This document shows, piece after piece, positions 47,824 to 57,014 of a stretch of DNA of 64,000 nucleotides. The stretch comes from DASSFZ01 sp035283185 (GTDB lineage: Bacteria; Chloroflexota; Anaerolineae; Fen-1058). The stretch spans positions 1-64,000 of the forward strand of contig DATEUJ010000068.1 of assembly GCA_035283185.1 (NCBI GenBank), in the 5' to 3' direction. Position 1 is the first letter of the stretch; each line of letters opens with the position of its first letter. Below the pieces are notes generated by a model. That model saw only the letters and a list, made by a program, of their open reading frames with translations. It did not search any database and was not told the origin of the DNA. Both the position numbers and the translations under genes were made by a program.

Positions 47824-49320
47824 TCATAAAGCAGCGCGACGCCCGCGCTGCGCACCACGCGCCGGTGCATCGCCGCGTACGCGCGCGATCTCGACCAGCG
47901 ACCCAATCCCCACACTGCCAAAGCCCAGCGCAAAGGTCGCCACGAATGCCGACGTCGTCGGATGGCCGGCTATCCACAGGGCAAGCCCAGCGGCTATGGC
48001 GTAGAGCGCCATCCCGATCTCCAGCCAGGCGAGCAACTCGGCGCGCGGGCGCGCATCAACGAGCCGGGCAGAGTCCGCCGCGCCTTTCGGCGTGCGGTGA
48101 AACTCACCACCCTGCCGGAGCAGGCCGGACAACACGGCCAGCGCATTGCTGAACGCGATCCCGAAACCGACGACGAGCAGAAGCGGCAGGTAAGATAGCC
48201 GCCGAAGCCAGCTCCCGTCGCCACGGTGGAGCGCCCACTGCGCGACGCCGTATGCGATGGGCAGCCCCAGTCCACTCAGGCCGAGGAAAGCCAACGGTCC
48301 CTGCTGAAGGCTTGAGCCATCCATCGCCAGCGGCAGCCACAACAGCACGACCAGCACCATCAACAAGTGCGCCGTGTAACCCGCGAGGTACGCGAAGCCG
48401 GCAGTCTTCTGCATAGGCGACCACGACGATGCACGCAAGATAGATACCGCGTGCTTGCGCAGGCACTGCGCGCCGCCCTTCGCCCAGCGCGCGTGCTGAA
48501 GCTTGACCGCGCCGATCGACTCCGGCTCTTCCTGCGGCACCGATACGTCCGGGACGAACACACCGCGCCATCCGGCTAACATGGCACGGTAGCTGAGATC
48601 CATGTCCTCACACAGTGTATCGATATGCCAGCCGCCGCTGAGCTCGATGCATGACCGGCGCCAGATGCCGGCCGAGCCGTTGAAGATCGTCGGCCAGCCG
48701 GATCGACTCCGCGCGAACTGCTCGACGACGAAATGCCCGTCGACGGCGAGGGCCAGGGCGCGCGCCAGCGCCGAGCGGTGGTAATTCAGGTGCTCCCAGC
48801 GCGCCTGCACGAAGCCGATCGACGCGCTGGCGGCGAAGTACGGCATCAATCGCCTCAAAAAATCCGGCGCGGGCACGAAGTCGGCGTCGAAAATGGCGAC
48901 GTATTCGCCGCACGCCGATTTCAGCCCATTCGCCAGCGCGCCCGCCTTGTAACCATCTCGGCTCGAGCGATGGATCAGCGTCACGTCGATCCCGCGCCGC
49001 CGATGCGACTCGGCGCGCGCCCGCGCCGTGGCCGTCGTGTCGTCAGTCGAATCGTCAAGCACCTGAATCTGAAGCCGGTGACGCGGCCAGTCGAGGGCGG
49101 CTGCCGCGTCGACGATGCGCTCGGCCACGGTCGGCTCGTTATACAGGGGCAGCTGCACTGTGACGACTGGCAAGTCGTACTCGTCTCGCGCCACGGGTGG
49201 AAGCGGCGGGCGCGGCGAGCGGCCGTGACGAAGGCACTGGGCGACGAGCGCCAGCACGTAGGCGCCGTATAACCCGAGGGCCGTCGTGGCGATGGCATAC
49301 AAGACAGTAGTCACGATCAT
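47824..49320 (-). CDS. Membrane family 2 glycosyltransferase (cellulose synthase-like)
   Basis: 498 aa. One N-terminal helix is followed by a processive GT2 domain: VTVQLPLYNEPTVAERIVDA, D1 QVLDDSTDDTTATARARAES, D2 VAIFDADFVPAPDFLRRLMP, D3 CEDMDLSYRAMLAGWRG, and the QxxRW motif QHARWAKGG. Four or so C-terminal helices form the channel. Such enzymes make β-glucan, mannan or glycosyl-diacylglycerol polymers; a glucomannan-type synthase is possible but no partner gene identifies the product. Convergent with the bactofilin gene, 19 bases apart. Confidence 0.92.
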   Translation of the reverse strand: MIVTTVLYAIATTALGLYGAYVLALVAQCLRHGRSPRPPLPPVARDEYDLPVVTVQLPLYNEPTVAERIVDAAAALDWPRHRLQIQVLDDSTDDTTATARARAESHRRRGIDVTLIHRSSRDGYKAGALANGLKSACGEYVAIFDADFVPAPDFLRRLMPYFAASASIGFVQARWEHLNYHRSALARALALAVDGHFVVEQFARSRSGWPTIFNGSAGIWRRSCIELSGGWHIDTLCEDMDLSYRAMLAGWRGVFVPDVSVPQEEPESIGAVKLQHARWAKGGAQCLRKHAVSILRASSWSPMQKTAGFAYLAGYTAHLLMVLVVLLWLPLAMDGSSLQQGPLAFLGLSGLGLPIAYGVAQWALHRGDGSWLRRLSYLPLLLVVGFGIAFSNALAVLSGLLRQGGEFHRTPKGAADSARLVDARPRAELLAWLEIGMALYAIAAGLALWIAGHPTTSAFVATFALGFGSVGIGSLVEIARVRGDAPARGAQRGRRAAL

Positions 49321-49354
49321 TCAGTCTCAACGGCCTTTCGATAAAGAGCAACAC

Positions 49355-49381
49355 AAAGCCGCGACGTATGTCCGTCGCGGC
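49355..49381 (-). terminator. Terminator of the adenylate cyclase gene
   Basis: On the minus strand: GCCGCGACG-GACATA-CGTCGCGGC (9-base stem) followed by TTTGTG. Confidence 0.7.
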
Positions 49382-49423
49382 CTCCTCAAGCGCCGGGTGC
49401 GGCGCGCAGCGGCAGGTGAAAGC

Positions 49424-51178
49424 CTACTTGAGTCCGAGCACCTCGAAGACCGGCTCCGGCATGCTGTGGCCCTTGACCAGCAGGGGCTCGAGCGCATTCA
49501 CGCGCACGCGATCTTTGACGAGATCGTATGCCGCCTGGCTGATCAAGATTTGATCGTGCCGGGCGTTCTCTTGCAAGCGTCTGGCGTAATTCACGCTGTC
49601 GCCGATGGCCGTGTAGTTCTGCTGCTGCGCGTTGCCGATATTGCCGACCACGGCTTCGCCGACGTTGATGCCGACGCCATAAGACAGGCGCTCGCCGGGT
49701 GGCACGCGCTCGCGATATTCCCGGATCGCTTTCTGCGTCGCGAGCGCCGCGCGCACGGCGCGCAGCGTGTGGTCGGCCTGGTCGAGTGGCGCGTTGAAGA
49801 AGCCCATCACGGCGTCGCCCATAAATTTGTCGAGTGTGCCTTCTTCGCCGAGCACGGCGTCGGCCGCCAAGCCCAGGTAAGCATTCAAGATCTCGACCAG
49901 CCTTTCGGGCTTCAGATTCTCGCCGAACGTGGTGAAGCCGCGAATGTCGGCGTAGTACGTCGTGATGACGCGGCGCTCGCCTCCCAGCTTCAGCATGCTG
50001 GGATCGGACAGCAGTCGCTGCGCGACGCGCGGCCCGACGTACCGCTGGAACGTCTCCTTGATGAAACGCTGCTCGGTCAGGTCGTCGATGACGATGGCGA
50101 CTCCCTGCGTCGTGTGCGCGGCATCCTTCAGCGGGGAGACGTTCAAACGCCACGAGACGGTGCCGCGCTCGGGCAGCGTCGGCATCATCTCCTGCGCGAC
50201 GATCGTCTCGTTTGCCTTGACCTCATTGATCAGGGGGGCCAGGTACCGAGCGGCACTCAGCGCCGACGTGTAGGGCCGGTTGACGATGTCGCTGGCCAGC
50301 ACGCCAAAAATGGCCTCGGCGGCGCGGTTGAAGAGAATCACGCGATCGATCACGTCGGTGGTGACCACGCCCGACGCGATCGAGGCGAATACGTTGTCCA
50401 TCAGGTTCTTCATCTCGGTGATGGCCGCCAGGTTACGCCGCACGCTCTCGAAGAGGCGCGCGTTCTCGATCGCCAGCGCGGCCTGATTAGCAAACGCGGC
50501 CAGCAGATCGCGATCGCGGTCGGAAAACAGGCCCGTCTTGATGCGGTTGTCGGCGTAGATCACGCCGGTGATACGATCACGCGCCCGCAGCGGCACGCAC
50601 AGGATACTGCGCAGGCTGTAGGCGACGATGCTCTCTTGAGTGGCAAATCGCGGATCGGCCTGGGCGTTCGTCGTGACGACGGCGACGCCCTCGGTGGCAA
50701 CTTGATCGACGATGGTGCGGCTCACCTCGAACGACGAGCTGTTGATCGTCTCGCGCTCCATGTTGCGAGCGACTCGGAACTCCAACAGGCCGGTGCGCTC
50801 GTCGCGCAGCATCAGGAAGCCGCGTTCGGCCCCCGTCAACTCGATGATATGATCCATGACCTGGTTGAGCACGTCGTGGAGGTCGAGAGTGGAGTTGACG
50901 GTCTGGCCGACTTCGTACAGCGCGCGGAGAGCTTCACGCTCGCGAGCCAGCGTGTCGACCATCTGCTGGAACTTCGGCAAGACGCGCTGCATTTCCAGCA
51001 GCGACTTCTGCGCCTGCAGCACGTCGGGGCTGGCGGGCATCTTCGTGAGGGCCGAAGCCTGACGCTCTAGCGCGCCCGTCAACGCTTCCAGCATCGACTT
51101 CAGATCGGCTTGCGCGGCCGGCGTCTTCAGGATGAGCGTGATATCGGATGGCGGTCCAGACGAGGACGTGTCGGACAC
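49424..51178 (-). CDS. Class III adenylate cyclase with GAF and PAS domains
   Basis: 584 aa from the GTG at 51178 (GGAGA upstream); the longer frame to 51301 reads through repeat-like DNA. A coiled-coil N-terminus leads to a GAF domain (TLDLHDVLNQVMDHIIELTG ... GVIYADNRIKTGLF), a PAS-like domain (DNVFASIASGVVTTDVIDRV) and a C-terminal cyclase domain. There, metal Asp are in YADIRGFTTFGE and KFMGDAVMGFF, the adenine-selecting Lys is in DKFMGD and Asp in AIGDSVN, and the transition-state Asn/Arg are in NYARRLQ. All catalytic residues are present, so cAMP formation is expected. No membrane span; the GAF ligand is unknown. Confidence 0.93.
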   Translation of the reverse strand: MSDTSSSGPPSDITLILKTPAAQADLKSMLEALTGALERQASALTKMPASPDVLQAQKSLLEMQRVLPKFQQMVDTLAREREALRALYEVGQTVNSTLDLHDVLNQVMDHIIELTGAERGFLMLRDERTGLLEFRVARNMERETINSSSFEVSRTIVDQVATEGVAVVTTNAQADPRFATQESIVAYSLRSILCVPLRARDRITGVIYADNRIKTGLFSDRDRDLLAAFANQAALAIENARLFESVRRNLAAITEMKNLMDNVFASIASGVVTTDVIDRVILFNRAAEAIFGVLASDIVNRPYTSALSAARYLAPLINEVKANETIVAQEMMPTLPERGTVSWRLNVSPLKDAAHTTQGVAIVIDDLTEQRFIKETFQRYVGPRVAQRLLSDPSMLKLGGERRVITTYYADIRGFTTFGENLKPERLVEILNAYLGLAADAVLGEEGTLDKFMGDAVMGFFNAPLDQADHTLRAVRAALATQKAIREYRERVPPGERLSYGVGINVGEAVVGNIGNAQQQNYTAIGDSVNYARRLQENARHDQILISQAAYDLVKDRVRVNALEPLLVKGHSMPEPVFEVLGLK

Positions 51179-51288
51179 CTCAGGTCTCCACGAGACGACC
51201 ACTTGGCTCGAAGCACGATGATTATAGTACAACTCGTTGGAGGTGACAAACCGAAGCGGCCTTTTCTGTGCCGCAACCAAAAGAATAA

Positions 51289-51347
51289 CCACAGATGACA
51301 CGGATATATTGAGGGACCGCCATCTGTGACATCCGTGGAATCCGTGG
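51289..51347. repeat. Inverted ACAGATG/CACGGAT-type array
   Basis: CCACAGATGACACGGAT (51289-51305) is followed by inverted ATCTGTGACATCCGTGG and AATCCGTGG (51322-51347). It lies between the transglutaminase and cyclase genes. Confidence 0.75.
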
Positions 51348-51360
51348 TTAAACCGCGTGC

Positions 51361-53703
51361 CTACACGCGTCGCCTGGGGAAACGGTGTTGCAGGAAGTCC
51401 TTACGCCGATAACGCCCTGTCGCGCTGAAGAAGCGGCGTTTAAGGCCGGTCCACCACAACCCGAGATGAACCTGGCGCCAGATCGAACGCACCCGATCCC
51501 CACCGCTTCCATCGCGCCCGAAAGTTTCCCGCACGAAGTCAACGGTGATTTCCTCGATTGCGGTCCGGTTGCTGGGGGCCGCCTCGCCAAGCAGCTCGGC
51601 TTGCTCGTACGGCGTTTGATACGCCGTCAGATCGACGCGCAGCCATTTCGCCAGGCGCACGAGCCGGGCATAAGCCCAGCGCGCGCCGCGCAGGCTGCGC
51701 AGGCCACGGTTTTCGACGACGTAAATCGCTGCGCCGGCCATCGCCGCGCACACGACCAGCGCGCTGGCGACCAACAGGATAGCTCCGGGCAGCCATCTCT
51801 GGACCGCACCGGTCGCCGCGCTCGAATCGAACGCGTCGAGGCCTTCGTCCTCGCCAAGCCGCGAGAGCCGCTCGAGGTCGCGCGCCGACGGCGTGGGTGG
51901 CAGCGCAGGCTCAGCCAAATCCCCCTCTTTGGCCGGCACAGGGCGATTGATAACAGGCTGCGCCGCCGTCGGCTCGAACTCGACCCAGCCGTAGCCGGGG
52001 AAGTAGACTTCGACCCAGGCATGGGCATCGCGCTCGCGCACGCGGTAGACCTCGCCAGATGGCTCGTACTCGCCGCGCGCGTAGCCCACGGCGACCCGCG
52101 CAGGGATCCCCAGCCCGCGCGCCATCGTCGCCATCGCGGCAGCGTAGTAGTCACAGTAACCGGCGCGCGACTCGAACAGCACGTAGTCGACACCGTCTTG
52201 TCCCAGCCTCGGCCCTTCGATCTTCTCGTTGTAGCCGATGTTACGTCGCAGCCATTGCTCGAGCGCTGCTGCCTGATCGAACGCATTAGTCGCCTCGGCT
52301 TCTGTCACGATCTGCCGGGCGAGGTCCTTCACACGCGGCGAAAAGCCGTCGGGCAACTGGAGATAGCGCTCGACGATCCAATCCGGATAGTCCGTTCCCG
52401 CACTGCGCAGCGTGTCCACATCGGCCGTCGACAAGGACGAGACGACGTCATAATTGTCGCCCGCGCGAAGCAGATCGCGGCTCGTCACAAATGTTGGCTC
52501 GACGACGAGCTGTGAGCCGCCCTGGATGCTGCCGGCAGGCACGACGGCCAGCATCGCGTCTGCCTCCGCATCTCGATTGAAATATACGGGTTGGGCCGCG
52601 GATATCAGCAGAGACGTGCGCTGGAAATAGAAAGTGACGGTCTGCCTCACGTTCGAGCGCTGGGCATACGGGACGGCGAGCGGGTCCGCGCCCGGACGGT
52701 AGACGTACGAATCCGCAGCCGAGCTGAGCCAGCCGTTCGACGTGTACACGTCGTACGTGCCGGCGCGCCAATATCGAGCTAAGGCATGCGCGTTATCGGG
52801 CGACTGGTGGACGTACACGTCCATCAGCACCGTGTCGCCCAGGGCGCGCGGCCCGGCAAAGCCCAGCGTGCGCCCGAACGGATTCGCCAGGGGCGGCCCT
52901 TCACCCTCCAAGGCAGAGAACATGCGCGTGAAGCCGTCTTCGATCGATCGAATAGGCCGGCTAACCTGACGCCACAACTCGTCGAACTGTGGCATGGGCG
53001 CGAATTCGGGCACGGCCCAGGCTACGATCATCGCGCACAAGGCAACGATGGAGCTGCCGCGCACGAAAGAGCTGCGCACGTCGCTGTCGAATCCAATCCG
53101 AGCCTGCCGCCATTCGCGCTCGCGCAGCATGTAGTGTACTCGCGCCAGATAGAGCAGCACGCCGGCGAGGTACAGGTATAGAAAAATGGATAACTGCATC
53201 CGGCCGCCGTAATAGTACAGGTTGACCAAGATAACCAGGCCGGGCAGCAGCCCGACGCGGAATACGTGCACACTCTGGAAGGTATACCAGGCAGCCAGAT
53301 ATCCGAGCAGCCAGAAAATCGCCATCATCGACAGCAAGAACATGAAGTTGTCCTTGCCGACGCCGGTCTGCAAGAGCGAAAAGATCCATTCTCCGATGTG
53401 GCGCCCGAAAGCGATCAGGCTCTCGCCAAGAGTCGTAGCCTCCCCCGCAGCCGGCAGATAAGCCAGCGACGCAAACGCGATCCACGCCACGCCATACGCG
53501 CTCGCCAGGAGATGCGCCGGCAGCGGACGGAACCGGCTGCGCGCGAGCAGTGTGCCGAGCAGCAAGGCCGCGAGCGATGTCGGCTGGAGCCGGTCCAGCC
53601 CCGGCGCCCAGTCTGACGACGCCACGGTGAACGCGGCCATGGCTAGCATGAACGCCAGAAGCAGCAGGATTCCGAAGTCGAGCCTCGGCTTGGATGGCAT
53701 CAT
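51361..53703 (-). CDS. TgpA-like membrane transglutaminase (DUF3488 + transglutaminase core)
   Basis: About 780 aa from the ATG at 53703; ATGs at 53757 and 53700 are alternatives. Six to eight N-terminal helices (DUF3488) are followed by an extracytoplasmic transglutaminase-like domain with the triad Cys in SRAGYCDYYAAAMATMARGL, His in RERDAHAWVEVYFPG and Asp/Glu in WVEFEPTAAQP. One more helix (LLVASALVVCAAMAGAAIYV) leads to a cytosolic DUF4129-like tail. These proteins usually sit with MoxR and DUF58 genes; here that set is 9 kb away. Expected role: cell-envelope peptide cross-linking or hydrolysis. Confidence 0.92.
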   Translation of the reverse strand: MMPSKPRLDFGILLLLAFMLAMAAFTVASSDWAPGLDRLQPTSLAALLLGTLLARSRFRPLPAHLLASAYGVAWIAFASLAYLPAAGEATTLGESLIAFGRHIGEWIFSLLQTGVGKDNFMFLLSMMAIFWLLGYLAAWYTFQSVHVFRVGLLPGLVILVNLYYYGGRMQLSIFLYLYLAGVLLYLARVHYMLREREWRQARIGFDSDVRSSFVRGSSIVALCAMIVAWAVPEFAPMPQFDELWRQVSRPIRSIEDGFTRMFSALEGEGPPLANPFGRTLGFAGPRALGDTVLMDVYVHQSPDNAHALARYWRAGTYDVYTSNGWLSSAADSYVYRPGADPLAVPYAQRSNVRQTVTFYFQRTSLLISAAQPVYFNRDAEADAMLAVVPAGSIQGGSQLVVEPTFVTSRDLLRAGDNYDVVSSLSTADVDTLRSAGTDYPDWIVERYLQLPDGFSPRVKDLARQIVTEAEATNAFDQAAALEQWLRRNIGYNEKIEGPRLGQDGVDYVLFESRAGYCDYYAAAMATMARGLGIPARVAVGYARGEYEPSGEVYRVRERDAHAWVEVYFPGYGWVEFEPTAAQPVINRPVPAKEGDLAEPALPPTPSARDLERLSRLGEDEGLDAFDSSAATGAVQRWLPGAILLVASALVVCAAMAGAAIYVVENRGLRSLRGARWAYARLVRLAKWLRVDLTAYQTPYEQAELLGEAAPSNRTAIEEITVDFVRETFGRDGSGGDRVRSIWRQVHLGLWWTGLKRRFFSATGRYRRKDFLQHRFPRRRV

Positions 53704-54169
53704 TTCGTGTCTCATCTCGTGCAAGTGTCCCGTGACCAGATCGTCACAGACCCCCATAAGATACGCATATCCTACCGAAGAGGTTCAGAACACACAAAGA
53801 AGTATAACCGGGCTGTGAGGCGAGGTCAACACGGAAAGACACAGGGTACACGGCGAGTGAAAGGCAAGTTGACTTCCCCGATCAACGATGTTATGATTCG
53901 CACGCTTCGGCTCCCAGACAGTCTCCCTCTTCCGTGTTGATGAGCCGACTGGCCTGCTCCTCATCGCAGACGCCAAAGACGCGCAGAGATCGCCGCGCAG
54001 CTCAGGAATGGCCGCGGCCTCCGTGCGCCGTCGGTCTCTGCGGCGAGACCAACACCAATACAGCCGGGCTAAGTAAATCGGCGCTGTGTCTTCCTGCGCC
54101 AAAGCCCTGAGCGCAGAGAAGGGGCGGCCAAGCATCCGACAGCGGCCGATACGAGCGCGAGGAGACGCG
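53704..54169. other. Divergent intergenic region between the transglutaminase and Thr/Pro-rich genes
   Basis: No gene is supported. It contains a CACGGAAAGACACAGGGTAC-type degenerate array (53831-53850), an excellent plus-strand promoter at 53869-53897 and about 270 bases of leader before the gene at 54170. The leader could contain a small RNA or a regulated 5' UTR. Confidence 0.55.
53869..53897 (+). promoter_or_regulatory. Near-consensus sigma-70 promoter
   Basis: -35 TTGACT (53869-53874), 17-base spacer, -10 TATGAT (53892-53897). The first downstream gene starts about 265 bases later. Confidence 0.8.
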
Positions 54170-54700
54170 ATGAACTGGCTGGCAGACGTGCCAGAAAGCC
54201 GGCGGAGGCGCTACCTGATCTTGATCAGCATCATCATCGCCGCCGGAATCTGCTATTGCGCTGGGATAGCCGCCTTACTGTTCGCTCCCTCAAATCAGAC
54301 GATCATGGCCACCTTCACGCCGACGGCCACGCCGTCCCCGACCGCGCCGGGCGCGACTCCATTGCCGACTCGTACGCTGCCTCCGTCGCCGACGCAGTTC
54401 AAAACGCCGACCTTCACACCCACGTCGACCTCGACGGCCACGCCGACGCCAAGCCCGACAAGCACCGGAACACCGACGCTGACGCCAACGCTGTTCTCTC
54501 CGACGCCAACGCCGTTCTCTCCAACGCCGACGCCGACGGCAACCGATACCGAGGCGCCGACAGCGACGCCAACGCCGACATCGACCTTCACGCTCACACC
54601 GACGCCGGAGATCACAGACACCTTCACGCCAACGCCCACCGACACGGAGACGCCAACGCCGACCGAGACGCCCACGCCCACCGAGACGCCCACGCCATAG
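54170..54700 (+). CDS. Single-pass membrane protein with Thr/Pro-rich tail
   Basis: 176 aa from the ATG at 54170 (GAGGAG upstream). Residues 1-18 are cytosolic and basic (ESRRRRY), followed by one helix (LILISIIIAAGICYCAGIAA). The remaining ~125 residues are low-complexity repeats of TPT, TPTP and TPTET units, predicted extracellular and disordered. Such Thr/Pro tails are common on surface proteins of this kind of bacterium and may be O-glycosylated stalks, here without a head domain. The gene ends 10 bases before an M42 peptidase gene. Confidence 0.72.
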   Translation: MNWLADVPESRRRRYLILISIIIAAGICYCAGIAALLFAPSNQTIMATFTPTATPSPTAPGATPLPTRTLPPSPTQFKTPTFTPTSTSTATPTPSPTSTGTPTLTPTLFSPTPTPFSPTPTPTATDTEAPTATPTPTSTFTLTPTPEITDTFTPTPTDTETPTPTETPTPTETPTP

Positions 54701-54710
54701 CCACGAGAGC

Positions 54711-55763
54711 ATGAACCTGACTCAACTCATCAAGAAACTGTCTGAGGCGACCGGCATATCTGGCCACGAAGCCGCCATCCGACAAGTGATCGGCGAGGAA
54801 CTTGGCCTCTGCGCCGACGAGGTGCACGTCGACAAGATGGGGAATCTGGTGGCGCTGAAGCGCGGAACAGGTCGGCGTCCCCACCGGCGCATCCTGCTCG
54901 CCGCGCACATGGACGAGATCGGTCTCATGGTCGGCGGCATTGACAAGGGGTTCCTTCGCGTCGAGCGCGTGGGCGGCGTCGATCCGCGCGTGATGCCAGC
55001 ACAGGAGGTCGTCGTCCACGGCCGGCGCGACCTGCCGGGGGTGATCGCCTCGCTGCCGCCGCACCTGCAAGCCGACGCTGACAAAGACAAGACGACCCCC
55101 ATCGACAGGCTCTGGGTCGACGCCGGCCTGAGTGAAGCGCAGGCGCGCCGGCTGGTGCGCGTCGGCGATCTGGTGTCGATCCGGCAGACGGTCGTCGAGC
55201 TGAAGAACGACCTGCTCGCGGGCAAGGCGTTCGACAATCGCGTATCGGTGGCGGCCATGGCGGCCTGTCTCACAGGGCTGGCCGAGCGTCAGCATCGATG
55301 GGACGTCATGGCCGTGGCGACGGTGCAGGAAGAGACGACGATGCTCGGCGCGGCGACCAGCGCATTCAAGCACGCCCCCGACGTCGCCATCGCCATAGAC
55401 GTGACGTTCGGCGTGCAGAACGGATCGAACGACGTCGAGACGTACCCGCTCGGCAAAGGCCCGACGATCATGATCGGCCCGAACGCGCATCCCCAGATCG
55501 CCGACCGGCTGCGCGACGTCGCCAGGCGCATCGAGATGAGCGTTCAGGTCGAGCCGCTGCCGGGAGCAAGCGGCACCGACGCCTGGGCGATTCAGGTCGC
55601 GCGCGAGGGCGTCCCGTGCGGCATCGTCGGCATCCCGCTGCGCTCGATGCACACGCCGGTCGAGACCGTGTCGCTGCAAGACGTCGAGCGTACGGGCCGA
55701 CTGCTCGCCGCGTTCATCGCCGATCTGGACGAGGCGTTCTACAAGTCTCTGACCGATCAGTGA
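54711..55763 (+). CDS. M42-family aminopeptidase, copy 1
   Basis: 350 aa, the usual M42 length. M42 enzymes form large tetrahedral dodecamers (TET particles) that trim peptides. Two-metal site ligands are all present: AAHMDEIGLMV (His), GKAFDNRVSVAAMA (bridging Asp), VQEETTMLGA (catalytic Glu and metal Glu), IAIDVTFG (Asp) and RSMHTPVETV (last His). First of three tandem paralogues. Its last codons (TDQ-stop) are encoded by the first unit of a heptamer array. Confidence 0.95.
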   Translation: MNLTQLIKKLSEATGISGHEAAIRQVIGEELGLCADEVHVDKMGNLVALKRGTGRRPHRRILLAAHMDEIGLMVGGIDKGFLRVERVGGVDPRVMPAQEVVVHGRRDLPGVIASLPPHLQADADKDKTTPIDRLWVDAGLSEAQARRLVRVGDLVSIRQTVVELKNDLLAGKAFDNRVSVAAMAACLTGLAERQHRWDVMAVATVQEETTMLGAATSAFKHAPDVAIAIDVTFGVQNGSNDVETYPLGKGPTIMIGPNAHPQIADRLRDVARRIEMSVQVEPLPGASGTDAWAIQVAREGVPCGIVGIPLRSMHTPVETVSLQDVERTGRLLAAFIADLDEAFYKSLTDQ

Positions 55764-55867
55764 TCAGTGACCAGTGACCAGTGGTCAGTGATCAGTAATC
55801 AGTGACCGCCGGTCACTGACAACTGGCGACTGATTACTGATGACTGATGACTGACGACTGATTACTG
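55758..55867. repeat. Inverted heptamer array (CAGTGAY) between M42 genes
   Basis: Seven consecutive heptamers CAGTGAT/CAGTGAC-type (55758-55806), a CGCCG-G centre, then eight inverted heptamers RTNACTG (55812-55867). The most regular array in the window. It begins inside the end of copy 1's reading frame and ends three bases before copy 2's ATG. Confidence 0.95.
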
Positions 55868-55870
55868 ACG

Positions 55871-56920
55871 ATGCCCATCACCTCTTACCTTCGCCAACTA
55901 TCCGAAGCAGCCGGCGTGTCCGGCGACGAGCGCGCCGTGCGCAAGATGATCGAAGATGCCGTCCGCGATCACGTCGACGAGATGCGCGTGGATACGCTAG
56001 GCAACCTGCTGGCGATCAAGCGAGCGCGTCGAGGCAAGGGCCGCCCGATGCGCGTGATGATCGACGCGCACATGGACGAAGTCGGGTTCATGATTGTCGG
56101 ACACACCGGGGATGGCGGGCTGAAGTTCCGCGCGGTGGGCACGATCGACCCGCGCATCCTGCCCGGCAAGGTCGTGTCGGTCGGGCCAGACCGCATTCCC
56201 GGCGTGATCGGCGTGAAGCCGGTGCATCTCGCCAAAGACACGAGCGCCGTGCAAAAGATCGATGCGCTGGTCATCGACATCGGCGCAAGCAGCAAGGAGC
56301 AGGCCGAGGGCGCGGCGAAGGTCGGCACATACGCAGCGTTCCGCACGCCGTATCGACCCTTCGGCGGAGGGAAGGCGAGCGGCAAGGCCTTCGACGACCG
56401 CGCCGGGTGTGCCGTGCTGATCGACATTCTGCAAGGGCCGCGCCTGCCGGTCGACGTCCTGGCCGCCTTCACCGTGCAGGAAGAAGTTGGGCTGCGCGGG
56501 GCGCGCGCCGCGGCCTATGCGCTGAATCCCGACGCGGCTTTCGCGATCGACGCCACGCCTGCCAACGACCTGCCGCAGCCGGAAGGCGAAGACCGCAGCC
56601 CGAACGCGCGCCTCGACGCCGGCCCGGCGATCTACGTCATGACGCGCGGCGATGTGTCCGATCCGCGCCTGGTGCGGCACGTGTTGGGCGTGGGCGAGAA
56701 GCGAGGTATTCCACATCAGATTCGCCAGCCGGGCGCGGGAGGGACGGACGCCGGGGCCATCAATCGATCCCGCGCCGGCGTGCCGGCCGTGTCGATCTCG
56801 ACGCCCTGCCGCTACATTCACTCGCCGGTGTGTGTGTTGAGCCTGGCCGACTTGCGAAACTGCGCCGAACTGGTGCGCGAGAGCGTGGCGCAGATGACGC
56901 CGCGTGTCCTCAAGCGCTGA
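55871..56920 (+). CDS. M42-family aminopeptidase, copy 2
   Basis: 349 aa, start ATG 55871. Ligands: IDAHMDEVGFMI (His), GKAFDDRAGCAVLI (bridging Asp), VQEEVGLRGARAAA (Glu pair), FAIDATPA (Asp), RYIHSPVCVL (His). The metal site is intact. Sequence between the motifs differs clearly from copies 1 and 3, so the three may form mixed or differently specific TET particles. Confidence 0.95.
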   Translation: MPITSYLRQLSEAAGVSGDERAVRKMIEDAVRDHVDEMRVDTLGNLLAIKRARRGKGRPMRVMIDAHMDEVGFMIVGHTGDGGLKFRAVGTIDPRILPGKVVSVGPDRIPGVIGVKPVHLAKDTSAVQKIDALVIDIGASSKEQAEGAAKVGTYAAFRTPYRPFGGGKASGKAFDDRAGCAVLIDILQGPRLPVDVLAAFTVQEEVGLRGARAAAYALNPDAAFAIDATPANDLPQPEGEDRSPNARLDAGPAIYVMTRGDVSDPRLVRHVLGVGEKRGIPHQIRQPGAGGTDAGAINRSRAGVPAVSISTPCRYIHSPVCVLSLADLRNCAELVRESVAQMTPRVLKR

Positions 56921-56964
56921 GATGATCTGGTTCCCGTCGGGAAACGCCGTAGAACGGCATCGCT

Positions 56965-56990
56965 ACTGATCACTGATCACTGATCACTGG
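56965..56990. repeat. Short heptamer array (ACTGATC) between M42 copies 2 and 3
   Basis: Three perfect ACTGATC units and a partial fourth; the same family as the inverted arm of the 55758 array. Confidence 0.85.
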
Positions 56991-57014
56991 AAACTGCCAT
57001 AGGGGAGTGCAGAG

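Noticed and set aside
49286..51070. 594-aa plus-strand ORF
   Set aside because: Antisense to the adenylate cyclase gene, whose catalytic motifs are unmistakable.
54301..54700. Repetitive ACGCCGACG DNA as a satellite or CRISPR
   Set aside because: It is the codon-level repeat of the Thr/Pro-rich protein tail, in frame and with a good start.
55758..55867. Possible CRISPR array
   Set aside because: Units are 7 bases without spacers and the second half is inverted; no cas genes in the window.
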